Shown piece by piece: positions 1 through 10,901 of a DNA stretch of 38,106 bases. The stretch comes from Apostichopus leukothele (lineage: Eukaryota; Echinodermata; Holothuroidea; Aspidochirotida; Stichopodidae), in contig JAAAKB020266818.1 of the NCBI GenBank assembly GCA_010014835.2, positions 1 to 38,106 of the forward strand, written 5' to 3'. A program made the translations under genes and the position numbers. The notes under the pieces are model-generated. The model saw nothing but the letters and a program-made list of their open reading frames with translations. It was not told the DNA's origin and searched no databases. Within the stretch, counting starts at the first letter, position 1. The number at the start of each line of letters is the position of its first letter.

Positions 1-515
1 TGGCACTATGGCCCCTGGCAGTAAGGTGTTTTTCCAAAGCATCTGTATGGCGAATGAAAGAGGAATTGTTAGAGCAATATATTGATGATACAAATGCTTT
101 GATAAAAGATTCTCAGTTATTTATAAGCTTTTGTAATCCGCATACTGCTCTCTCAAAAGAGACGTTAAGTGTGTATTAAAGCTGTCTTAGTAGCATCAGG
201 TTTAGCTACTGAACTATATAAAGCCAGCCGATACTCATGGCTGGTACAGCAACTACTGTTCATGTCCCACAACCGTGCATCAATAATTACTACTTTGTGT
301 TCGTAACACTGACGGTAACATGTGTTACAGGATATGAAAAGTACTGTACCAGCTATGAGTTTCGGGTGTTACAGCACACATTACACGGGCAGCAGCTACT
401 TCGGCAGATTTTACAAAGAACCTTCCTTTACAAGATATGTTACACTGTTACGCTGTCTGGGAAAGCAATGAAACGTTTGCTAAGTTTTATCTAAGACCAA
501 AGTTCAGAAAACACT
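1..515 (+). pseudogene. Decayed tyrosine recombinase of a Ngaro/DIRS- or Crypton-like element (C-terminal part)
   Basis: A frame open from base 3 reads through LLEQYIDDTNALIKDSQLFI, FCNPH and ALSKETLS to a TAA at 177-179. A shift at about 175 continues with IKAVLVASGLATELYK. A third piece at 452-505 reads WESNETFAKFYLRPK. In retroelement tyrosine recombinases the order is 'SQLFIS..PH..VSK.T...WIK', then HSTR, then 'GW....TF..FY' with the catalytic Tyr, and these pieces match that order. The Tyr codon would be 488-490. The stretch between the second and third pieces is about 150 bp longer than expected and no clean HSTR box is readable. At least two frameshifts make it inactive. The N-terminal half is off the left edge. 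DIRS/Ngaro and Crypton recombinases cannot be told apart from this piece. Confidence 0.72.
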
Positions 516-869
516 TTCTGTAGAACTGTTCTCAATCAAAATCAATGAGGAAATCTTTCATCCGTCGATGTTTATTTTGTTGTCATGTTCACATCGACAG
601 TTTTGAAGTATCACGTATTCATGGCATGCAAACCATGTGATGAGATGACTCAACTTTGGGATTATGTCCCATACAAGCGTTGTTCCCTACCCTTTAAGGG
701 TTCGATGTGAATACTTGTTTGCACAGTGAGGCTACTACAGCAACACACTCTCATGAAGTCCCTTCATGCAAGCATATGTCCTTCGTGGTTTGATGAAATT
801 TAGTCATTCTTCTCTACAATTGTATCTTGTTATTCGACAGTTGTGACGAAATCTTGAAAAGAAAAAGAT
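516..869. other. No gene seen
   Basis: Stops occur in all frames. This may be the shared outer part of the two flanking transposon relics, but I recognise no motif in it. Confidence 0.5.
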
Positions 870-1358
870 GAAATATCGAAACTCGAAACCAAAATATCGA
901 ACCGTCCCTTCCATCGCCACGGTACAATTGGAACACAGCTGGACTTTACTTTATTGATTATAGCGAACTCATTCCTGTTGGAGAGATAGCTCTTAAACCA
1001 ACTGAGCACTTGTCCTCTAAAACCAAGTACTCAAGTTTATCAAGGATAATTTTGTGAAGGAGAATATCGAAAGCAATTGAGAGTCAAGAAAGGCACAAGA
1101 GACGAAGTGTTATTGTTCAATTGCATCTGTCAGCATATCAGTGAAATGTAAAATTGCATATGCAATGGACCTCCTTGGAATAAAACCAAACTTGTTATCA
1201 TAAAGATATTGAAATTCTGCAGAAACTTTTAACAAAGGGTTTTCAAGAATTTTCGAAAACCAAGGCAGGATAGAGATTGGTCTAACATTAATTTCAAGTT
1301 CTCTACCAGATACACCAAATGCAATGTCGGGGTTGATAGCAATATTCACAAAATACAA
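870..1358 (-). pseudogene. Non-LTR retrotransposon reverse transcriptase fragment
   Basis: Read on the minus strand, the first frame (1358 to 1110) contains RPISILPWFSKILEN and LYDNKFGFIPRRS. These match the RPISLL...SKI.E and 'QFGFR...ST' blocks of CR1/Jockey/L2-type reverse transcriptases. A second frame (about 1077-1020) gives AFDILLHKIILDKLEYL, and a further shift gives WFKSYLSNRNEF at about 985-950. These are the usual FD...H..LL.KL and WF.SYL..R.Q blocks. VPWRWKG then sits where GVPQGS is expected. There are at least two frameshifts. The catalytic YADD box was not found. Upstream on the same strand lies the matching endonuclease piece. Confidence 0.85.
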
Positions 1359-1579
1359 TTGACGAAGTCACGGAAGCTTGCGGTCAGTAATTATTCTGGA
1401 AAAATAGTTTTAATTAATACAGCATGGCAATGGTAGTCAAAAAACCTGAAAATTCTCAGAGATAGCCAATATTGACAATGGCAGGAACACACGGATTATA
1501 ATTATTAACTTAATACATCAAACAAAGAAAGATGCAAACTAGTTGGATTTGTGCAAAAGAATATGAGTTAATATGAGTT

Positions 1580-1969
1580 AAAAATTGATATTAGTTCTGT
1601 TCTCCGAATTCAATAAATTACAGTTAACTTCTCCTATAATATTGCAACCTCTACAATATGCCATGATAGTCTCGAAAATCGAACATAAGCCCTCCATAGT
1701 ATTGTCATTTATACCTTTGGGGCAATATATAACAGCAATTAAATGGGTGGTATTAGAAGAGGTTTCAATTTCAGAAAAGAGTGACTCACAAATACCGTTG
1801 GGTCTAATTTTGTACTTGAGATTGCAACAACAACACCTCCACTACCGAGTATTGAACTGAGTTCGAGGAGCGTATAACCGGGCATATTGTAAATAGCATT
1901 TGGTGCATTGAAATCATTAGTGTAAAAGCATTTGGCTTCTACGACATTAATAAAGCAAAGAGGTACGTT
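1580..1969 (-). pseudogene. Non-LTR retrotransposon endonuclease (EEP-type) fragment
   Basis: Minus-strand frame 1969-1739 (76 codons) contains IYNMPGYTLLE and GSGGVVVAISS, which resemble the 'I.GY....R....GGGVAIYV' block of apurinic-like retroelement endonucleases. A shifted frame at about 1782-1580 contains HLIAVIYCPKG and NIIGEVNCNLL, where a working element would have 'IYRPP' and 'GDFN.DLL'. The Asp and Phe of GDFN are lost (GEVN). Only about 220 bp separate this piece from the RT piece. An intact element would have several hundred more, so an internal deletion is likely. It belongs to the same relic as 870-1358. Confidence 0.72.
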
Positions 1970-2068
1970 TCAGGGTTTCTCCCCTGGCGACGTATTTGCC
2001 TAAAGTATGTAATGTCACCTGGTTTCCTAGACAACAATAATGGGCGGTGACAAACCCAAATACAAATA

Positions 2069-2091
2069 TTTCTTTGGTTAGACCAAAGAAA
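2069..2091. repeat. Short perfect hairpin
   Basis: Arms TTTCTTTGGT (2069-2078) and ACCAAAGAAA (2082-2091) are perfectly complementary with a 3-base loop. No function is assigned. Confidence 0.8.
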
Positions 2092-2168
2092 CACTTGTAG
2101 TAGAAAGGTTATCGCGGACCACAAATAGCAGTCAAATATGACCCTGTAGAACAGCCAGACTTGATATT

Positions 2169-2207
2169 GGTATGTTTGTTTCTATGACTGCACTTAACAA
2201 ACATACC
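2169..2207. repeat. 12-bp inverted repeat with 15-base loop
   Basis: GGTATGTTTGTT (2169-2180) and AACAAACATACC (2196-2207) are exact reverse complements. The flanks do not extend the stem. Confidence 0.85.
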
Positions 2208-2209
2208 TC

Positions 2210-3320
2210 AGGTGCTGTCTATGTCACTTTGCTATTGGACTGCATAGTAAGCATCATGTAAACCAATGGAGCTATCAGACTAGAGCAACAATGCTGCTGA
2301 ACCTCAAAACTCTGATAACTAGACATAACTGAACTTACAGGCAAGTAGAACGAAGCCCGGTAATTATGTTATATGGTGTCCGTTCCAAATTGCCCGTTAG
2401 TGACGTCCTTGTGGGATGACAACATTTTCATGAAGTTATGCCAGTCATACAGAGATATACTTTCAATTTTAAACAGTATGTGGCAGCAGATATGCGGTTC
2501 CCATGATCGTAAGTGTTAGGGAGATTTCAAAATGGTGACGTACTTTGAACACAGTCTCCGAAGGGGCAAAGTTAGATGTTCATCTGTGCATGATTGTCCG
2601 AGTCACTATTTTGGAAACCTTATTGCACCATTTGCAGTATGGATCGTGGGAATTAATTATATATATTTCGTTAGAGGAGTTGAATTGGGCAAATCATCCT
2701 TCGCTATTTCACATTACAGTTGTGGAGAGTATGGAACTCATATTGGTTACATATTTCATAGTTTGATATTTCAATGTTCAGATTTAATGTGATTACTTAT
2801 GCGCGAATTTTTTCCCAGCATGAGAGTGATTATAAATGTCCTTTTGATGTTTGGGCGACTGGTGGGCGGGGTAGAAGAGGGGAGATTGGGAATTTAGTGA
2901 TGGAACCAGTCCCTAAAGTCGGAACCGGGTACCCGTCTCCGTGGTTCGGTCGGTCCCCTGGTACCTGTTCATTACGTATTCAACCTACACCCAACCCAAC
3001 TCGGCCAATACTATAACATAGGCCTAATGTTACTACGTGCATATGCTATGCGGGCCTTCAGTCATGTAATGGTAAGACTGTAAACAACTGTTCGTTTAAG
3101 TAAATTAACCTGCGAACTGATTTATACGGCAAGGCTTTATATTTATATCAACTGCTTATATACCAATTACTTCTTATAATAACCAGAATGCGAAATGCAT
3201 TAAGTTTCGATGACTTCATTGCACTTCTGCTTGAAGTTGACCAGAAATAGCTGTTACAATGTACATGGCCCGAATCACCATTTTCATACAATTACACTAT
3301 GGCACGATAAACACAGGTCA
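2210..3320. other. No gene seen; short G-rich patch
   Basis: Short open frames overlap in all phases and none resembles a known protein. A locally GC-rich patch at about 2860-3000 looks unlike its AT-rich surroundings and may be part of an unrecognised repeat. Confidence 0.5.
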
Positions 3321-3329
3321 GTCTACTGT

Positions 3330-3610
3330 ACTTGGCAATACACACCTCCACTAAAAACAATAGGGGTTTGGTACTCAATGTGATGCATCCAAACACCATA
3401 GTATGAGAATTATCCACGATTCCCATCGTTAGATATCATGTTAAAGGGTCTTCAAAGTTGCCCTCTGGTGACCTCAAATGAGATTTGATCTCACAAGCAA
3501 CAGGATTCTTTCACTCATTATGGAAAATCCATATACCATGTATGAAAAGTATCCATGATTTCTATCATGAGAAATCATGTTTTAAAGGTTTTCAGGCCTC
3601 GACACTGAAA
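3330..3610 (+). repeat. Two diverged units of the ~145-bp tandem repeat family (family A)
   Basis: Each unit follows the order: accaaaaacaatagg, 'ctcattatgg', 'catccacataccaagtatga', 'atcatgtttaaaggttttcag', 'cctctggtgacctcaaatga'. This piece has two such units with many substitutions. No end hairpin is visible here, so it is an isolated fragment. Confidence 0.7.
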
Positions 3611-4009
3611 TATTTTTAAAAAGTACTCGCTATTTGGCGACCGTGACTAAATTTCTACTTGCCAAAACGCAAAACTCACTCGCCACTATGACTGCTGCTC
3701 AAATCTCAATAGTACAGAAAAGATTAGGCACTTAGGCAGATTAAGATACATGGTGCTGCGTAATTGCACATTGGAAAATTATGTTTCTGTGCGGTATGAA
3801 ATTAAACCTTTTTTTCCACCAAAAGTAAGTTATGAACAAATTAAAACATGTCGCAGAATCGTAAATAAGCAGCTAGGCCTACTGTAGTGTCTCAGTGAAA
3901 TAAACATAAAATATCTGCAAAATTATCTGCGAAGATAGCTTGGCTTTTGTTACATTGGAGCTCCTCTAGTACTAGGCAGATACTATACAGTAGCATTGAG
4001 ATCGTAAGA
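3611..4009. other. No gene seen
   Basis: No readable coding potential and no recognised repeat structure. Confidence 0.5.
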
Positions 4010-4960
4010 TCGATGGACTTCAAACTAAGTGGGAGCATGCAAGGGCATGGGATGTAGCGCCTTATTGACCAATGACAACACAGGGTCAAAGGTCAAATAA
4101 TCCAAAACATTATTTCACGTGATCACTGGACAAATGTCAAACTTGGCCAAATGTGTGCGACACACTGAGACACATTAACCTGTATACAGCCGGTGGACTT
4201 AAAACTTGGAGAGTATGTACCTTGATATGGGTTATAGTTATTGCATGACCCATGACGTCATAGAAGCAATGGTGAGAGGTCAAATAACCAAAATAACAAT
4301 ATAGCTTAAATCTTCAAACACAAGTAGGATATCGTAGACTATTCGTCTGCAGTTCGTTAATTAATGTAAAACGCCAAAGGTCACGTGATCAAAGGGGGTT
4401 AACGGTCAAGCTTGGCTAAATATGTGCCCAAAAGCGTTTTGCAACTGTAAACCTAATTGACTTAAAAAACTTGGCGGGTATGAACTCTAGTCTCTAACAT
4501 GACATATGGCGTCAAAGGGCAAATCACCCCAAAACATGTTGGCTATAACTCATCTACAGAACTGACAATACGGCCGAAACCCACAAACCCATGTGTGATG
4601 TCACACTATGCAATTTAACAATGCATTAATTAATGTAAAATGCTAAAGGCCACGTCAATGTCTAATTTATCCAAATTTGTGCGAAAAAGCGATTCCCTCC
4701 TTAACCGTACACACGATAGGCATTACGCTTGGTGGATATGTGCCTAGTGATGTATGGGATGTAGCGTCTCACATGACGTATGACGCTATAGGGTCAAAAC
4801 TCAGATGTCAAATGCCACATAACCAAACAACAACATTATATGTGCACACCAAAATGACAATGTAGCCGAAGCCCTTCCACCCGGTTTTGAGTATCAGATT
4901 ATGCACACTTACAGCGAATTAATTAATATAAAAAACAAAGTTCAATGAAGGTAAAAGGAT
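4010..4960 (+). repeat. Tandem array with ~265-bp period (family B), about 3.5 units
   Basis: Landmarks recur at steady spacing. 'cacgtgatca' is at about 4117 and 4382, with a decayed 'ccacgtcaa' at about 4650. 'ttaattaatgtaaaa' is at about 4360, 4625 and 4918. 'acttaaaacttgg' types are at about 4197, 4461 and 4722, with a shorter first step from 4014. Units differ by 20-35% by eye, so the array is old. Each unit tends to carry a CACGTG E-box and a TGACGTCA-like site (4253-4260 is exact). A diverged piece may also occur at about 6385-6450. Confidence 0.75.
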
Positions 4961-7900
4961 CAACGTTAAATTGCCCGGAAAAGGATATTCCGGTAGCTGG
5001 CAAATGATTGCTGCACATCCAACTTAGAGGAAAAAAATATGTTCTTTTAGCTATGGCATCAATGACAAAATATCCGCAAAACCATACAGGAAGTTATGAC
5101 TGTTTGAAGGAATTGTTTGAATGAATGTTTAAAGAATATTGACATAAGATATCAAACAAAATGAGGCCATTAAATCCAAGGCTCATGTACATGAATATTA
5201 TCTTAGGAAGGATAACTTTCTACAATTTTCATTGGTGGCTTTTAATATTAATGAAATTCTCTTGCAAAAGTTTACGTTTTCACGTTTTGGTTGTCAGAAG
5301 AACTTGTAATTGAATGACTGATTACTGTAATACAATGCATTGTTGAAGTCTCAAGTTAAGTGGTAGCTTAGGAATCAGCAGGTGCAGAATATATCCGTTG
5401 CCTATGATTATTTATCAATAGCAGATAATGACCCCTACTTTTCAATCAAATGTGAGACATGGTTTTATGGAAATTTGAACTCAAACGTAAATATATATCT
5501 AAAGTATATTAAAATATCGCATACTTGAGCAAGTTGAGTTCGAGAAAATGTCCTTCCATCACATAACAACAATTCCAGCGACACAAACAGAAAATACAAT
5601 GAACTCGAGCACCGACATTGCCAAGGACAATATTCACAACAACTGCTGACAAAGCGCATTATCTCAGACGAATGATCAAGTGTCACGTTTTCTGCCGCTT
5701 TCAACTTGCTTAATATAAAAACACGACATCTAAGGAGGATTAAGTGTAGAATTGATACTTCTCTGGAGAGTTAATTCTCTTGGAAGCTGGCAAATCCCAG
5801 GATATAAATCCTCTGACTATATGCCAACAAAAGAGGTAGCGCTATTGATATGAAGGTCTCAAGGGAATAGTCCCTTCTTAGGGATGTTTTTAATATATAT
5901 ATATAGGACGAAATAAAAGGATATGCAAGTTCTAAAAATATATGATAAGAAAAAAAGACTTGAAATAAAAGCATTTGGTTCGATCTGCTTCAGTTGTGCT
6001 GTAAACAAAGAATAGGTATTGTGTATTTATTGAACACGTGACACTCCCCAGCAGATTTATCGCAACCAGAGCAGTGGGAGTGTTGTGTTGGACTTCTTAT
6101 TCCATATAGTATGCTACATGAGACATGACCTGGAAGCAAAATTAGAACAAGTAGGGAATCCATGTTACACACCACTAACTGCAGCAAATTAAACGTTACT
6201 CACACAATACACCAAAGACAATGACTTGACTGTTTTATCGCTAAAAAAAAAACATGCAAAGTCCCGAGTATGAGTACAAACCAAGAATATACAAATGTAC
6301 TCGATTTCGAATACAGACTCGAGTAATACAAGTCTGAAACGAAAATTGTTTCAGTTAACGCTTAGAGCGTATAGTACGTAAAAGGTAATGAGGTCAGTGA
6401 ATTCAAACTTGGTGGGTATTGCAGATGTGATGTGTCTCCAGAGTAATTAAATCATAGTGGTCGATTATAGTGATTTACTAATCAAACGGAATATTCTCAT
6501 TGATATTTATTGTCATACAATAAGCATGGAATATATTTAATTTACACTTGAAAGCCGCCGTAGCTGCCCCGTTGTTTCTCCCGTTTCACGCTGAATTACG
6601 AAAGAAAAAATAAGTTAAGAAATTGTTTTTAATTTGATCTAAATTTAATGCTATCACAAAAATGAGATTTCATACACTACAGATGTTCATTTCTAGACGC
6701 CAAGTGTTCGGCACGAATATAGGAGGAACTTACTTGCAAACTTCTGATGTTCACTTGTGGTCAATGTTCGGAGCAATTCGGAATTAACAGTAATAAAATT
6801 ATTTTGCTATTTTGTTGATTTAACCAAATACAACATATCAAATGATGTCCCCGAAAAGTAATCTCTCTCAACTTTCCAATGGAGAGCTTTCTCCAACCAA
6901 GGAGTCTTGCTAGGTCTGTACTCTAATCTAAAGTTTTGAAGCGGTTATTTGTAGGCTTCGTCGCCTACCCACATCAGGGCAAGATCCATATTCTGAACCC
7001 TGTAACGTCCGACCGTCGCTACAGGGAGTCCCGTCCCATAACATTAAATCATATCTTAAACAACTGCCATGTACATTGCCTATTAGTTAAAAGAGGGATT
7101 TGAAAGGCTTCCTGAACACCAATGCTCAGTATCAGTGTCAAATTGCAAAACCATTCTTTAAGCCCCCTGGAAAGAAATCATTTTCCTAACTTTCCTGCGG
7201 GAAATCAAACTAAGGCATAGTATGGCCGATACCATACAAATAGATCGCCTTCATAAGGTTTCTGCTGTACCGGGCCCTTCACTCTAAATTAATTTAACTG
7301 TTATGTTACTTGTAAATTAGTAACTAGTAACTAATATGAACAGTTTAAGACTTGTAAATTTAACAATTAGTATTTACCCCATTATATGAATAATTACAAA
7401 TATGATCATGCACATGTCTGTATGTAAATGAAAACTTAGTAGTTGAAGTCACTTTATTTCGTGAACTATGATCCTTGCAGATAAACCATGCAGATTTACA
7501 TGTCAACTCAAAATGCAAGACTCGATTACCTAATGACCCAACGGAAGTCTCGATATATCGTTCATTTTAGTTAGTCTGTACATATCATGATTACAAATGG
7601 GTTTAAAGTTAGATGTATGCGAGCAGACACGAATAACTATTCCTGTAAAAAAACATCTTAGTGTAAAATGACATAACAGTGTAATAACTGCAGCGGCTGT
7701 ATGATCCTAAAGAAGACAATATTCAAGAATTATACAAACCAAGCACGAGTTTGTTTATCACATTTCTCGTACAAATAAAGATTGTTTTTGAAACGAACTT
7801 TTTAAATTATTTATATCAGCGATGGAATTATAACTATCAAGGTTTCGAACAAAAAGTTAGCCCGCACTTTTCCATGTGAAATATTCATGTCACACGTATC

Positions 7901-8257
7901 ACGTATTCACCGCTCATTTCCGACATAAGATTATGGATCATAAATATTCAATGACGTTTGCCGAAGTATGTAAATCTTCAAAGCTCAAAGTATTACCATT
8001 AGTTATGTCTGCACGGCTCCGTTCTAGGCAGAGAGCTGTCTCAAAATACATCTTGAAGTGGAACGTCCGTTGAGTGACGTACATGACTTCTATCGCAGTG
8101 CTATTATCACATAACGATAAGTGGAATTTAAAGGAGAAATAAAACCCGGGGTTTTCAATGAGCAGAGACTAATACTCTTACACCCTCTTTGAAATAACTA
8201 GTCAAAATTCCTTTCCCCGAATTGCCAGAAATTTTCTAATATTTTTTCAAACCTCCG
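4961..8257. other. Gene-free stretch
   Basis: No protein family recognised in the short open frames. There is a small (TA)n run near 5890-5905 and an A-tract at 6242-6251. Small hairpins are GTAGGC/GCCTAC at 6951-6968, CCCTGTA/TACAGGG near 7000-7027 and TACTCGA/TCGAGTA near 6300. Confidence 0.5.
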
Positions 8258-8388
8258 TATTGGCGGCCATTGTAACGACGGCGTTTCAAAACTGACGTCA
8301 GCGACCCACATCGTAAATTAAATAATTACCCTCTCTGCAATATGAACTGTACACTTGCTCTCGGAGATTGTTCGGAAGTTGTTGCAAA

Positions 8389-8580
8389 ATGCCGGAGTGC
8401 CAAGCATTTGGTTGTGTAAACAGGAGAAGAGAAGAATGAGCAGGGAAGGGGAAACGATATTATATTATTCCTGACGGGACAAGGTTTCCAGAGAAAAGAG
8501 AACTTACAAAAGGCACAAAAGCACCAGGCTTGCCCCTCCGTCACAGAACTGTTACTACTGTTGGAAGTACTAGCATCATA
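8389..8580 (+). pseudogene. Broken THAP-domain start
   Basis: ATG at 8389 reads MPECQAFGCVNRRREE, then a TGA at 8437-8439. The same frame continues with GKGKRYYIIPDGTRFPEKRE before it loses similarity. THAP DNA-binding domains begin with a short 'MP.C.A.GC.NR' block (first two zinc cysteines, C-x4-C), followed by a 'F..FP' region and a Trp. The first block fits well, while the Trp and the final Cys/His pair are not readable. THAP domains occur in P-element-type transposases and in host genes. The internal stop makes this a relic unless the stop lies in an unrecognised intron. Confidence 0.5.
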
Positions 8581-8783
8581 TAGTAACTGCCAGTGTCGGT
8601 CACAAATGCGATCTGTTTAGCTAGCTCTAGGTCTCGTTGTCTCAGTTCCTCCACTGTGTATTCAGGCTTGATTTGAAAGCAGTAAAGTCCAAATGCATCC
8701 ATGTTCCTTTTTTTCTCAGAAATTCCCGAGCCCGTAAAGTGTTTCGGAAGAAAACTTTGACTAGATATTGGCTTAGTTATCAT
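8541..8783 (-). CDS. Unrecognised open frame, 80 codons
   Basis: Starts at an ATG. A charged, helix-like stretch (KPEYTVEELRQRDLELAKQ) in its middle looks more protein-like than most frames nearby. It overlaps the end of the plus-strand THAP-like relic and sits just downstream (minus strand) of the right CRE-bearing flank. I recognise no family. It could be a first exon, part of a transposon, or chance. Confidence 0.2.
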   Translation of the reverse strand: MITKPISSQSFLPKHFTGSGISEKKRNMDAFGLYCFQIKPEYTVEELRQRDLELAKQIAFVTDTGSYYMMLVLPTVVTVL

Positions 8784-8884
8784 GTTGCGCGTAGGAAATG
8801 TATGTGTTGAAATGCGATATATGTCTCGCTTACGTCACGAAACAAGCGGGAACTGTCGGAATTCAAACAAAATGGCGAATGCCA

Positions 8885-9685
8885 AGTGTGACAATTAAAT
8901 CGATTTTTTGAAAGAAATGTTTTCAAGCATTCGTGTTGCCGCAGCCCTTTGTAAAGTAAAGTTTTCTTAATCACATGAGGTCCTATGCTACTTACCTATC
9001 TTCCCAGTTCAGTGACATTAACAATACGTACGGTCGAGAAATAACAGTCGTAAGGCCACCAAGAGCCGAGGGCGCAGGATATTATATTCAAGCACTTCTG
9101 GGCAAAGACAATGTCCGAGGTCGGACACAATGTATCGCTCCTTACGTTTTGATGACATTGAGACCAGTCGACTCTCAGACTGGTTCAAGCCTCTCGATTT
9201 GTAATAAACGTTAGCGCTAAAAGTTACCATAATGTATGTTGGCCTATGTGTTAAAACTGCGTAAGTTACATTATAATTCTATCATGCACTTGTGTCTCTT
9301 TTCATAAATAACTGATAGCCTATCGGATTACCATTGGTAGTTATTAAATATATATTCTGTATATTTTATTCCGTTACGTCTGGAAGTACTTAGTTTCCTT
9401 CATGAAATAAATACTTCCTGTTGGCTTTTTTCGCGGAAGAAATTCCCAGCGGACCATAATACAGAAACGCAAAACCAGTCACATACATATTTTAGTTATA
9501 AGAATACTGTATAAGTATACGAAATGCATTGCATCAAATATAAGGAAAAGAAGTTATATGTGAAAGACCGTGTAAGATATGCGAAGCCAAATCTGAATAC
9601 TATATACAGCAGATTATGTATCCTGTGGAGTTTGAGAGACTCCACATAGAGAAAGTTTCGATGAAGAGTAATTTGAAAATGGAAT
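8885..9685. other. No assignable gene; locally GC-richer block at 8975-9230
   Basis: Between 8975 and 9230 both strands are open for 70-79 codons and the base composition is higher in GC than the surroundings. Neither reading resembles a family I know. ACCAGTC/GACTGGT form a small inverted pair near 9163-9184. The rest is AT-rich with no signal. Confidence 0.4.
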
Positions 9686-9849
9686 CAGGCACTTAGCCAG
9701 GCGTTTGCACATGGGCACGTGCTCCCCCCTTGCAGACAACCATGCACCCACCCCATCTGTGTCACATCATGTGTACACTTTCACAAGTTACAGGACACTA
9801 GAAAGTTGTGCCTCTCTTAAATTGTTGGTGCACCTGGCTACGGGGCCTG
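9686..9849. mobile_element. hAT-type MITE, 164 bp, with 8-bp target-site duplication
   Basis: The element begins CAGGCACTTAGCCAGGCG and ends so that its reverse complement begins CAGGCCCCGTAGCCAGGTG, giving imperfect terminal inverted repeats with CAG/CTG tips. It is flanked on both sides by the same 8 bases, AATGGAAT (9678-9685 and 9850-9857). An 8-bp duplication plus CA(G) tips is the hAT signature. There is no coding capacity, so it must have moved with a transposase supplied elsewhere. Confidence 0.85.
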
Positions 9850-9857
9850 AATGGAAT

Positions 9858-10900
9858 GGTACATTTACTACCATCTAGTTTACTGTCTCCATTCTTAGAC
9901 GTATGCACAGAACAGCCATTGACAAAGTTATGACTTGTCATATAGTATCGCACGAAAAGAAATGAAGAAGATAAACACTGAAGACTCGACCTAGATAGAG
10001 AGTTGCTTCTTTCAACCCATTGAATGGTATAATATAGGCGGGTCTAGCCTATAGAAACAAACATCCATTAGATCATTCTTAAACTCTGTGTTTGGAGCCT
10101 ACGCTCAATTTTATGTTGCACCGTCAATGAGGATTAAGACGGTATCGGTTGGAAGTTTGCGATATGTCATTGTGATACACGACAGAAACCAGCAGGAAAG
10201 GTGCATTTAGGTTTACGCGGGAAAATGTAATCACAACAGAAGAAGCTGCAACAGGACACAATGTGTTTCTCTTAACAAATATTTTTCCCTTGACAAACAT
10301 CCAATATATCTCCAATCATGGCATTATAACTTCTGTTCTGGACTTTTCCTCCGGCAGCATTTATTACTGTCCTTATATAGTTGAGTATAGGTTTGGCTTC
10401 TAAGGGGCAGCATAGTGATAATTAGTTTGGTCGAGTTTCTCTTCTCACATGCTATTATCATCTACGTAAAGGAAAGACAAACTCTTTGCACCAAACTCCA
10501 TTTCTTTGCACTCTTTCCTGAAAAACATGAATGTTCGAAAATTAGACCGAATGACTGCTACTGACAAGCTAGTAGAAATGGACCGAATGTTGGCCGGCTA
10601 TTAGATACCTGTTCGAGAAATGGCTTTGGCAATATTTCTTCAAGTAGATGGATGATGTTGGTCTGCACAGACAGTCATACACCTCAGATAGTCGCATTGC
10701 CTAAAGCCTACCCTACCTTTGCCAGAATGAGACTCAATTTACCATCTTTAATTGATTTGTGTCTTAACTACGCCAGCGTCTCGATTATTCTCAGCCAGCC
10801 ATGAAGATTGGTACTAACTCATGGATGATTTCGTACGTACAAGAGTGGTGCATGAAACGCGGCTGGTTGTAATGTACAGACCATTTGACCTGAAATAGGT
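9858..10900. other. No gene seen
   Basis: Only short frames, none recognisable. No repeats of note. Confidence 0.5.
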
Positions 10901-10901
10901 T

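Larger units (their letters stand above)
8258..8884. mobile_element. Candidate transposon-derived unit with inverted GCCATT...TGACGT flanks
   Basis: The left flank (8258-8306, plus strand) contains ggcggccattgt, then gtttcaaaactgacgtcagcgac. The right flank read on the minus strand (8884-8816) contains ggcattcgccattttgt, then gtttcgtgacgtaagcgagac. The two line up as an imperfect inverted pair about 627 bp apart. Inside lie a THAP-like start on the plus strand and a minus-strand open frame. No target-site duplication was found, so the true ends may be further out. Two opposed CRE-bearing promoters would be an alternative explanation. Confidence 0.4.

Noticed and set aside
680-720. tRNA B-box-like GGTTCGA near 698
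   Set aside because: No matching A box or cloverleaf, and no SINE-like tail.
8975-9230. Frames open on both strands in a GC-richer block
   Set aside because: Neither strand gives recognisable protein. Base composition alone explains the lack of stops.
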